From NCBI RefSeq assembly GCF_037975245.1, contig NC_092566.1, positions 9,342,001 through 9,406,000 of the forward strand: 64,000 nt of DNA. Direction: 5' to 3'. The translations under genes were made by a program, and so were the position numbers. A model generated the notes under the pieces. That model saw only the letters and a program-made list of their open reading frames with translations. It searched no databases and was not told the DNA's origin. Below, in pieces: positions 1 through 11,600 of the stretch. This stretch comes from Apostichopus japonicus. Lineage: Eukaryota > Echinodermata > Holothuroidea > Aspidochirotida > Stichopodidae. Positions within the stretch are counted from its first letter, which is position 1. Each line of letters begins with the position of its first letter.

Positions 1-1040
1 CCTCAGTTGGAACACAGATGACCAGTAAGCAAGTTACAAATATATTAAAGAAATATCCACAACCAAGATAACAGCGATGTTTTTAGGCAAACCAGGCAAA
101 TGTTGACGACTTTGGAGGGCGAATCTCAATTTCTTCCTTCCTACAACGGGAACTAATGAATTTATATCGTGCGGTCCCTCGTTTGGAACTACATTACCAG
201 AATTGTTTTTGAATACGTCGGCTCTGACATGTCAGCAGAGAGGAAGTAATTGAGAATACATACATGTATCTTAGGGTTAGATTACTGTTGCTTTTTATGA
301 TACAAATGTGTCTGCAGTTCCCAAACAACTCTATCGCATGAAATGGACTCAATAATATATATGCAGAAGGAGATGATGAAAACTAATGTAGAGATGTATA
401 CCGATTGGTTTGTGATGTCATTTGATTGATAGAGAAGGTAATTGGTGTGTTTACAGCTCAACACCTGAGAATTAATTGTGTTTAATGTCTGTGTAATGAA
501 AAATAAGATTGTGAAGGAATGCTACCACATTGTGATATTTACCGGGATGTGGCTTGCATGGGAGGGTTATATGGACAATAAAGAGTTATTTTAAACTGAT
601 TTATTTTTGTGATGGTGTATTCTTTGAGTGATTTAACTTCCTTTATTCAGACTTTTCAAGTAAATGCTGTAATAGTCATCCTGATGTATATGGTTGAAGA
701 GATCTGATTTCACTTTCTGCCAGATACCCTGAAAGCAGCTTCTTGCATTTTTGGCCCTATTATGGCCCACATTATGGTTGTATTTTAGTATCAAATATTT
801 GGGAGAAAATTTACTTAAAACAGCTCCCGAAACTGCTTTATAATTCACTAGTTCAATATTCCAGTCATAGGGCTATGGATCAATTCGTCCCTCATACAAG
901 GCTAGTCTCAGAGCTTTTATATTTACAGTTTATGAAAATAACAATTATTCCGGATTCTCATAGACAAAATAGGTTATGCCTACGTCAGTTACATCTATGA
1001 AATTGATGTAGCTCTACCGTGAAATATCGATGTAGTTACT
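1..1040. other. non-coding, nothing recognised
   Basis: No frame resembles a known protein. A plus-strand AATAAA at 577-582 could end a gene lying left of the window, but no exon supports this. Confidence 0.5.
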
Positions 1041-1409
1041 TTAAAGGGTGTGAAGATTCGCCCAAAAAGAAACGTCTAATGCCGGTAATCTGACCTAGTT
1101 TCGAATGAGGTGTAACAGAAGTGTTAGACACCACCATCGATCCATGAAAATACGCACACAGCTTGCTACCGTCGGTAACTAGACACTAGTGTACAGTCAG
1201 TACATACAGCTGCGGTCAATACCCACAGCACAGTGTACAAACGATACAGCGATGGACATCTCAGGTCCAGCTAAAGATAACAAGGTATCACGTTTCATTA
1301 CTATCTGCATTTTGTAGCGACAAGAGAAAAACTTCACTTGCAAGCAACGGAAAGTTATTTTTTTAAAGATGGCGGCACGCTGTTTGGGGCGAGTCTTCAA
1401 TGCCTTTAA
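1041..1409. mobile_element. TTAA-flanked MITE, copy 1
   Basis: About 369 bp with imperfect terminal inverted repeats (left TTAAAGGGTGTGAAGATTCG; right, reversed, TTAAAGGCATTGAAGACTCG). TTAA stands at both ends, as for piggyBac-type insertions. No coding capacity. Shares most of its length with copies at 37894 and 63021. Confidence 0.7.
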
Positions 1410-2034
1410 CATATGATTTTACATTTGCGAGATTCAAATACCTGCAGTTGTCATGTTAATTGTATTAAAAACTAGTAAAAACAGTCTGTGCTTAAATATT
1501 TATTATCACCGCAGATCTTATCTCGCTAAAATGCCTTCAACGTGTTTTTTAAACTGGGACGGGGGTCATGGATTTGCAAATTGTGTTCTAGTTTCATATT
1601 TAAGTTTAATGTCAGGTTGATGCCACATTCCACAATAGCGGAAAAGCATGAATGATCCAAGCAAGACCAGGTAAAAATCCGTGAAGCGTGAAACATTTGC
1701 TCAAATTATGCCTCATTTAGCTCGGATGTAAAATTCTCCGAAAATTATGATTAAATTATTTTCCCAGCAGATCAGTGAAGGCTTGGTAGTTGTTCTTGCG
1801 CGATTTACTTGTTACAGCTTGCATTTGGGACACGTGTGCACAATTTGTACATTCCTCCAGACATTTGATGTGTGTCCGCCCAGTACGTTATTCGTTCATA
1901 ATTTGACCTACTTTGTGGCATGAGTTCGATTGTACTGTGCAAAATCACGAACTGTCTGCATCATCAAAGTGTGAACTTGTTTTAATGAGATATTTTCCGT
2001 ATACTGGTCCTTTAAGTCACATATCGATTCACAT

Positions 2035-2310
2035 AAGGGTGTTCAACACGTTATGCATGCTGACGATACGCAACTTTACATTATCATGAAACAAAATGAA
2101 CATGATACATGTCTAACCAGTCTCCTCCAATTGTATCACAGACATCAAGCAATGGTTCACTTGCAACAGTTAACTCCTTAACGATTCAAAGACCAAAGTC
2201 ATACACGTCACCTCCCAGTTTTAGAGATTGGAGTAAACCTACCTGACCTCACTGTTGGTACAAATGGCATAACTCCTTCCGAGAAACATTAGATTGGCGA
2301 TGGGTCTGTA
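2035..2310 (+). pseudogene. decayed CR1/L2-like LINE reverse transcriptase fragment
   Basis: The plus strand reads HADDTQLYIIMKQ (the ADD catalytic box of LINE reverse transcriptase), then after a frameshift DIKQWFTCN, then LNDSKTKVIHVTS, then VGTNGITPSEKH. This order (ADDTQLY, DI-x-W, LN-x-x-KT, I-PS) is that of the palm and thumb of CR1-type elements. At least two frameshifts and several stops show it is dead. Only about 90 codons remain. Confidence 0.75.
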
Positions 2311-2428
2311 ATTACCTAAGTCATTATGATTTAAATTCGATTTCTTTAACAGTGGGACAGCATGGACCATTTTGAAAGGTTCTGCAGAAATGAACCTTGA
2401 ATAGAGAGAAATATTTATAATGTGAGTA

Positions 2429-2431
<3 letters not shown>

Positions 2432-2494
<63 letters not shown>
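2432..2494. repeat. AT dinucleotide microsatellite
   Basis: About 31 AT units, flanked on both sides by a short direct repeat (ATGTGAGTAATGTA). Confidence 0.95.
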
Positions 2495-2497
<3 letters not shown>

Positions 2498-4879
2498 GTG
2501 AGTAATGTACGAGAGAAGAACATCAATCATCACCAGCCAGGTAGGTATAGGGTCCAGTTTGCAGGAGTTTGAAGGTCACTCCATAATAGTGTTGCGTATT
2601 TGACTCTCAGTGACAGGTTCGAAGGAGGTGAATTCACTTTTGCTATCAGCACCCACATCGGGGAGAACAATATATATATAATACTATGTAATTAAAGCAC
2701 AAAACTGTTTTTCAAGTGAATGCCATAGAGGAAAATGTTCAAACCATCGGATGCATAGCGATGCATTAAATAGTTCCTTCCGTCGTTTACGGTTGGCGAA
2801 TCAACTTGATCACCCTTTCCAAGGGACTCACTTGACGTATTGTCCTGATAAAGATGGTTACAATCTCGAATACAAGGGAACTGGGATTGCGAGGTTGATG
2901 CATATGGTTCGGTTTCTTGCCCAGTCTATCTCAGTCTTGGGTGACTTTTTACTTGAAAATGTACCAAATTGATCATCCTTGATATATACTGGATGAAGCC
3001 CTATCCGTATACGTTGTTGACAACGAATGAAATATGAAAGATACCGGAAGTGTGGAGTAATTTACCTGCTGTATTTCATTTGTACCGCTTATAATGTTAA
3101 GTATTGAAATACATATACAAAAAAGTGTGTCCTTGTTGGAAATATACAGGTACAAAATGAATAACAGCATATTTTGCGGTAAGTTAGTGGGGTATATACT
3201 TACTTACAGAAGTATAAACCGAAGAACTGAGGGCGCTATATGCATTATGAGTCATAGTTCATTAATAAAACAATAGCTATGGTTTGAGAATCGAGAAGAA
3301 TAGCCTATAGTGACGTATATGTCTATACCGACGGTCCTCAAAGCTATGGGACGTTACCTTAAAGTAGGCCGCCGTGGTTTGCAGAACTTTTTTCTTTTGC
3401 AGACGGCAGAATATGTATCTCTTGCGTTTTTTCGGAGCATGCCCACGAAGATCGATAATGTTACAGTTTTTAAGATCAAGCCCATTGTCCAATCTGGCGT
3501 TAGGTTTCCGTATTGGTTTCCGTACGTATAGGTTATAATGCTATATACAACCATGGCGGTTTGTTTTACCTCCATGATACAACTAGTTAACAAGTCTAAG
3601 GACACAGACATATCGACAAATGCTTTTTTTTTTTGGTACACTCACTGGCTGGCACACACTCGCTCGCCGTCTTCATGGCCACTGCATTTTCGACTAGGCC
3701 TATCATGATTCATTGACCGAATACATTTTGAATTTATGATTATAAAACTAAAAGTATCGCAACTCCGAATGTACACAAACACCTCGTACTTCATATGTAC
3801 ATACATGTATACAATTACAAATGCACTGTGTTTTATTGTGTTGTATACTATACACAGTACATGTGTTGTGTAGAGCGGAGTCAAGCGACTAAACAAACGA
3901 TCGAGGACTGCCTATAATGGGCGCAGTAGTTGGGAATAGTTGCTTCATTTTGTTAAGAACACTGTAAACGTTCGTTCATATATACCTACCAAAAGTTTTG
4001 GAAAGTTGCTAATGTGAATATCTTGAATATGTTCGTGTTGATCAAACTGATATCGACAGAGTATGGAGGGATCCATGTTGAATACTAAAGTATATCACGT
4101 GCTCGCTGAAAGCCAAACAGAATCGAGGATATAATTTCAGTGTCAGTTCAGTTTGGGAAAAAATGTTCGCCGCCCGGGCACCTCCCTTTTAATTGATCCT
4201 GCAAAACAGTCATAATGTATATATGGCTCAGAGTTCGTTACTTGTTACGGTGTTACACTTAAGTTCATGTATAACCACATGGATTTCTTAGTTAGTTTGA
4301 GGTTGAGAAATGTGTGTGAATATAACCTACAATGGTTGTTCAGAATAAAACGGCGAATAAAATGAAGAAGTCACAGCACAACTGAAAATATCGCTTCCAA
4401 AATGTATTAGCTCGGAAATTAACAATATATATATATATATACATATATAAAAATGTATATTTAATCTCGCTGAGGTCTCCCTCAGTTATGAGAATTAAAA
4501 AAAAAGTAAAAAAACAAAAGTAAAAAAAAAAAATCCCTTTTCCCATAACGTCATCATTACGTTATCATTCAGTTTGTACCCCAATTTCGAAAAATACAAT
4601 TCCTCGTATCTATGCATGCCAAGGGAATATTATATTAATGCCAAGTGGAAATGATGATGATTTGATTACACGTTGGTTTCATTTGGAGTACAATTATTGT
4701 CTGTTTGTCACAATTAAGAAAAAAAAAACACTTAATCTCTATTATTATTATTATATAATACAGTTGTTCATAGTAAAATCGTAAGACTGTCCTATAAAGA
4801 ATTGCTTTTGCGAAGCTTGAAATCTTCCTTTAGAAATGGAAATAAATTTACATTTAGCTATTAATGTATTAAGCGTCTT
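2495..4879. other. non-coding flank downstream of admp
   Basis: Short random frames only; the 73-codon plus-strand frame at 2751 has no family I recognise and no splice context. AT-rich with minor AT and A runs. Confidence 0.55.
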
Positions 4880-4923
4880 TTTATTAACATAAACATATAA
4901 TGTTAATACATATATATTTTATT
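4880..4923 (-). terminator. candidate polyadenylation signals for admp
   Basis: Two AATAAA hexamers on the minus strand (4923-4918 and 4885-4880) lie about 285-325 nt past the stop codon, in AT-rich sequence. They are the nearest ones downstream. AATAAA is frequent by chance in this composition, so this is tentative. Confidence 0.4.
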
Positions 4924-5207
4924 TGTTTTTTAAGTTCTTTTTTTCTACTTCTCTCTCCACCTCTCTCTCTCTCTCTTTCTAACTCCCCGAAGTGAAATGA
5001 TGTTATTTATGTATTACTAGCGATTATGCATGATATAGCATGGCCATACATATGTGAAAGGTAATTTTTCAGTAACGTGCATAGCATCTCATAGTATCTC
5101 ATACGACGGCCACATCGAGCAATGTGCAAGTATAACTCTTTTTTCTTTCTTTTTTTCTCTGTTTTTTCCCCTATTTTCGTTCCTTGTTTTCTTTCTGTTT
5201 TGGGGGT

Positions 5208-5686
5208 TCAGTGACAACCACATTTCACAGCAATAGCGTTCTTAACGTGTTGTAAAATGATGTTGTTGGATTCGTCAATATATAGAATAGCTATATGACT
5301 GAGCTCGTGCGGCACGCAACAAGCGCTTTGGACTGTCTGTGGGGATTCGATCGCCATGAAACTTGTAATAAGCGCGTGAGTCGAATAAGGAGTATCAATG
5401 TTGGCGGGGAATGGACAAGTGCCTGTACACTGGTTGGCGTTGAAGCCCTCCGGTGCTAATATCCGATGTGACCAGCCAAGCCTCTCGAAGTCTACAAACA
5501 TTCTCTCCACTCGACAAAGGTCACCCGAAGTTACGTATGGGGCCTTTATTTCCCTTTTGTCACGACGAGCGGGTCGCCCTGTTCCTTCAGACGTGGGTGA
5601 CGATGGGGTATCTACTTGGTTGAATGGAACGTTGGCATCCGCAATGAATTGTGGAAGGTCGCCCTCCCTCTCGTCGGAAAAACCGC
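5208..5686 (-). CDS. admp: admp exon 5 (furin site, mature TGF-beta domain, stop)
   Basis: Residues 287-445 and the stop. Acceptor TTTCAAACAG at 5688-5687. The whole cystine-knot domain is in this one exon, with the RDKR processing site 13 residues before its first cysteine. The intermolecular-bond cysteine is present (ACCVP), so a disulfide-linked dimer is expected. Confidence 0.96.
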
Positions 5687-8600
5687 CTGTTTGAAACACA
5701 ACAGAAAGAACTGTAAGTAATGCTCTAAATTTTGTCTAAAGGGATAATCCTAAGGGAATACTTCATTTTTGACTGGTGAAAATGAAAAAAAAAACAACTC
5801 CTGATGAAATTTGCAATAATTTCCATCGTGTCATTTTCGAGATAACAACATCTGAAGTTTAAAAACTGTTTGTACCAAAATAAAAGTGAACATGATTTCA
5901 AACCGTACATATATACGTTGGAAAAATTGTGTATATATCAAATGCAGAAAAAATATGATTCCGAAATTAGACAGTAACGACAGTATTTTACGACATCTCG
6001 AATGTTTGCATGGGCCGACAAATGGGCCGACGAATGGAATGGGCCGACGAATGGGCCGTCTAAAGTAATATACAATATATAATTTATTTCATCAACTCAT
6101 TCAACAGAAAAAAACGCTCCCAGGTAAATGACAATCAAAAATGTTTTTAATTCCGAAAAATGCAGACATACTGCATGTAAAGTCATTAGAACATTTTGAA
6201 TCATAGCAGGAACGCTACCTACATTCAAATTTTATGAAGGGTGTGAAATACAATAAATTTATTTTTTTGGTATACACTATACAGGTACCTCTCATGTACT
6301 TTTCCTTTGTTATAATCATAACCAATGTATACCGTCATGTAAAGTATTGACTGCTGATGGTCGATGATGAACACCTCCATTTCTCGATTAGGTCATAGTT
6401 ATTTTTCTATGATTACCTTGGCTAACTTAATTAAAAGTAAAAAACGGCAGTGGCGGAGCGTCCATATAGTCAGGGGGGCGAATGCCCCCCCCCCCCTGAC
6501 GGACTCAAATGGACTGCTGACGCCCTTTTCAGCTTTTTACCACATTTTACTTATTCGCTCTCATCTACTTATTGACATTTGTCACATATTGTTGGTGTAA
6601 TTTTCTGACAAAATGCTCTAACGGCGCGGTCTTGTGATGAAGCGCATGCACTTTCAACACCCATATAAACTTCAGAGTTGTCACAAATGGCGATGACACC
6701 TATTTATTCTTCGTTTATCTGCAAATTAGCAAGGCCCGGAAAGGGTCATTTCCGGCGATCTAAGGAGTATTTTGACTCGAAAAATTTCTGTACGCTCCGC
6801 GCCAACCTGTGGTGGCGCTTTACTTAGATAGTGTCGAAAGCGCCCCTACAGACCATTCTCGCCCCCTCTGACCAATACCCCTAGCTCCGCCACTGAAAAA
6901 AAGGTGTATATAATGATGTTTAGTGCTTCAAGAACTCCGAGGGAAGAGGTGGGATGGTGTGGTGTGTGTGTGTTTGGGGGAGGGGGGGGGCTATACCCAC
7001 CTTTGAAGAGTTTATCTGCCCCATTCTTAAACTCTGAGAAAAAAAGAGGTTATGTGACATACCCAAAGAGTTGTCTTGGTCCGTCTCTTCTCTCGTGAAG
7101 ATGACCAACGTTGGTTTCCGGTCAACATTTCTTAACGAATATCGAATGGCTCCATCGGGTGCAGGTTCTCCTGTAAGGTATGTTACATTGATATATAATC
7201 CCAGGTTAGATGAACTGTCGGTCAGCCACTCGTGTAAAGCTGTGAAATGAAAGGAAAATATGGTTTTCGATCACAAATGGAATATTGAGAACCAACCCCA
7301 CCACCACCCCATTAACTTCAAGCAGCTTACATTTGTGTGGTTTTCAGGCTATGTATTCCGAGGAAAGGGGTTGGAGTGCCGGGTGAGGAGAGGTACGGAT
7401 GCATGGGAGGGAGCAGGCCTGACCATAGAAGGAGTCACATGTATACTACAGACCCCGCGCCCGGTTCAATTAGGGGCTTGGGGCCCGGAAATATGCGTTA
7501 ACGAATAATGTGTAGGCTATACTTTATGAAGTAATGAAAACTTCAAAAACTGAGGGTGGCATAAGTTTTCCAATACTCGATCTGGAACTCGACGCGCCTG
7601 GTTGTGAGCATGATCACCTTCTTATGTATACAAACGGCGGTTGCTTTTTAGTAGTTTCGTAATCATGTTTTTGTTCATTTAACACATGGACTTAAGGAAC
7701 TATTAAACTATGCGAACGACAATATTAACCCAATAAGCACGTTTAATTAGTCCAACTTGGCAGTCACTGACAGCCAAATCAACTCCCAGCCGGAGTCATT
7801 TATTGAAATAGCAATAAATCGACAATAAAGGGTGTTGTCCTGCGGAATACAGATCTTTGCTTTGCAACGTATAACTAAATTTATCGAGCGAACACAACAA
7901 TGCGCGCGTTTGTATACTCAAAAATAACCTACTTATTCCTCTTTTTAGCGCATTTTATGCAGGGAAGCATACACAAAACGAGCAATTAGGATATACTTAC
8001 TTGAGTCAACTTCGAAAATTTCTCGGCCAGTTCCTCGCGATCGCACTCGCCTTTGGTCCACCAACTTTGATTTCCCCCTGTCTGTTCGTTGGTAGATTCC
8101 AACCTAAATAAAATAATAATAAAATTATATATATTGAATTGTCACGATAATACATGATTAAGACGATAAGGGAGCTTCCAAAAAAGTGTGTGTGTGGGGG
8201 GGGGGGGGCGGATGATAGAAAGCCGACGGGATTCAGGGCCCTTCCCTAATAAAAGAAAGAAACGACATTTTTGGTTGTTCCACAGGCGATTAAATAGCTT
8301 AAATTGGCAGTCTAGTACGTCCTTTGTTAGGATATTCCATATACTTTAACACTATAATGAGATAGGCTATATAGCTAAACAATTGATTATTTGATGGTCC
8401 GAAACACTTCTTTTTTGATTGATTCATAAGATACATTATAGAAGAATCCAGCAAACCACAGATTTCAAGGATGGGCTTCCCAACTTTCAAATAGGAAGAG
8501 GGATGGGGGGGGGGGTCCCTCTCATCCAATACACTAACGGGCCGCAAACTTTCAGGTCCACGACACAGGATCTTCCGTGAGGACTGAGCCGCGAACTACC

Positions 8601-11600
8601 GCCCACCCCCCCCCCACCCTTCAGAATCGACGCTTAGAAAGTATGAAAGCTAGCTCGGACTATGGAATTGATTATTAAATATAAATCAGTCGATCCCCGA
8701 GAGCAAGCTCCGAAACTAAATAAATCAATTTTCCGACGTCTGGAAGAAAAACAAAATCCCGCGACACCCCCCCCCCACCTTTTAGGTCGTGCCACGTAGA
8801 TTACGCGCCGTCTTAAATACACCACCAAATTCCACGTTGATGCTTACTGATGGTATAATGTGACTTCATTTTCTTCAGTTCAAAAGGTACAATACAATAG
8901 GTGTGGGGGAGGGGGTGGGGGAGGGGGAGGGGGAGGGGATGATGACTGTCGTGAATTATTTGTAAATCCAAGTAATTGCGTAACATATAAACACAGCTGT
9001 GTTATTCTTATAATATATGCCGGAGGGAAGACAAACCTGGTAATATTTGGGTCTGGCTGTTCCTTTTAATTTGGAGATCAGTCTGAATAAGTGCAGTTCA
9101 GCCCTCAATAACCGCTCGGTTGAAGGAATTGTGTCCACCTCGAAATGAAGGATATTCCGGTCACTACGGCCTCCTGTTTAAAATGATAAGGAATACTTTT
9201 TTAACTAGCAAAAATAAAAATAAAATAATAATTTAAAGAACATTCCACATCAGCTTTTGTTCTACACTAGGTATACAGTTGCATTCCATACAGTTGCATA
9301 CCCACACTATTTGCAGTAAAAGTTGCCCCCCCCCCCCTCTCCGCCCACCCCAACTTCGCCCCACCACCGTCAAAGTGATTAATTGATCCAGATAAACTCC
9401 ATGTTTGATCTATTTATAATCCTCAGTAAGGTTATAAAAAAAGTCCCAAACTTCTTGTAAAGTATGGGTAGACAAACACATACGATGACATACTGAACTT
9501 TCATGTAAATACAGCAAAGATGTTTCTTTAGTTTGTCTAATCTCTATCCCTCAAACGCTTTTTTTTTAAATCATCGTCAAAATAAACATCGTGTCGCCCA
9601 AACGTTCTCCCAAACGTCCAACTGTCTCGCTGAGTTACCCTAGTCAACTCTTCAAGAAAATATCGGTGATGTAATTCAAATGATGGATCACAGTATCCCC
9701 CGTATCTAGTCAACGGTTTCAGATAAGTCGCGAAATTGTGAGAGGGGAAGTGGGGGTAAGGAGAGGGGTGGCAAGGAAAGGGTAAGAAATAGAGGGCAAG
9801 GAGGAGGTAAGGAGAGGATGGGGGGGGGGGAGATGACGTAAGAGAGAGAGAGAGAGTGAAGGAAGGCGGAGGTATAGGAGAAGGGGGTCAAAGGGAGTGG
9901 AGGGTACGAACCGTATGAAAGGAAGGGATCAGGAAGAGGAGGTATGGAGAGGTTGTAATGGGATGGCAACGAAATGGATGCGGTGCGGAGAGGGCAAGAA
10001 GACCGGCGGTAATGAGAAGGCAAAAAGGAGGTAAGGGGAGGGCAAACAGGTGGTAAGAAGTAGGATAAATAAGTTTTTGTTTGTTATTCTCTTGACGGTA
10101 AAAGTATGTACTTCCAGGTAAAGATACTACGTCTAAAACCTTTTATTTACATGTCATTACTCTTTGATGAAAAATGATCACACTATATAGTCCTCTAATT
10201 GGTATAAACGTGTGCATACATTAAACAAAACAAAACTGGTATTTGCATTTTGTATAACTGCTCAAATTCAATGGAGGTTCTAAAGTATGACTAAAGAATT
10301 TCCCGATTGGGAAAAACATGATCCATCCATAACAATATCAGCCCACCCCTCCCCTCCCCAGCACCTGTCACCCACGGCCCCATCCCACCGGTTGCTCATC
10401 GTATTCGGCCCTACCAGTCCCCACCCCAATCTACCGCAGTGCATCTATACGCGTGAAACACAACGACCGCACTATTATAAGCGCCTCCCGAAGGATCCAA
10501 CAGGACGGTCACTTTAAGAACTTTTAAGTTTTGGCATCACGTAACGCGTGATTGCTGAAGCAGTCTGGAGCCAAGCCTCCCATTCAGATATAAGAATAAT
10601 CGAAATCGCATCAGTTATTATTATAACGATGATTTGCTTCTAAAATGGTGACTCCCAGTTTTCCGTCGAAAAAGCCTGTCATTTGAAAAACTGATTAGCG
10701 TTACATGTGTGGCTTATTATACGTGTATCCCGTCCATATTGATTTAGTCACGTCAACCAACAAGGTTGATGAGTATTATCTAAAGCATCTTAATCATATG
10801 TTGAAATTAATAGGCAGAATAGACAAATTAAAAGAAGGATATTTATATACGTCGATCAGGCTATATTAAAACGATAATACCGATGGACATATTTTACTGG
10901 AAAATCATAAATTTCTTATCACTCCTTATATACTTGTCTATACTATGCCAAATAGATCATTCCCCAAACACTGGTTCTATTTTAGTTAATACCGAAGAGC
11001 GCATTTCAGGGACCCCGTACACAGAGTTGAGAATGGGAAGGGAACCATACCCACGTGAAAATCATGGATTTGAAGATTACTAGGTACCTCGCCCCTCCCC
11101 CCTTAACACCATCCCCACCTCCTTCGATGTGGGCGACACTTCATTTCCAAGGACAATTCACGCGGTACAGAACAAAGATAAATGAGGGTAGGCGAGGGTT
11201 ACTTCGTTTCGTCGGACTTTTGCACGTCATTCCCCTGTGGTTGATATATCACAGCTTGTTTGATACACACCCCCCCCCCCTCCTCCCTCCTCCCCCTGAC
11301 CTAATACCACTATTAACTGTAAAACGTGATTCCTTTTTCAACTGATTGCGTCGAACACGTGAAAAGTCACCCAACGCTGGAATTTATGTCAAAGCTCTCT
11401 TCGAAGCCAAAACGAACGAACCCTCACCATCTCGACCCTATTCTGCACGGTTCATTACCCCATGATGATGGAATGATTTTCGCGGTGGCAATCACCTATA
11501 AGACACTACATTGTAGGTTGAAAATTATATAGCTGACCGCATTTTGTTTTGATTTTTCAAAATGATTCTTCCTTATTCTTCTTGTTTACGTTCTCTTTAT

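Noticed and set aside
2751-2972. 73-codon frame with a protein-like composition
   Set aside because: No recognisable domain, no splice sites, and no repeat in the window supporting it; kept as background.
5398-5694. 98-codon plus-strand frame
   Set aside because: Antisense to the mature TGF-beta exon.
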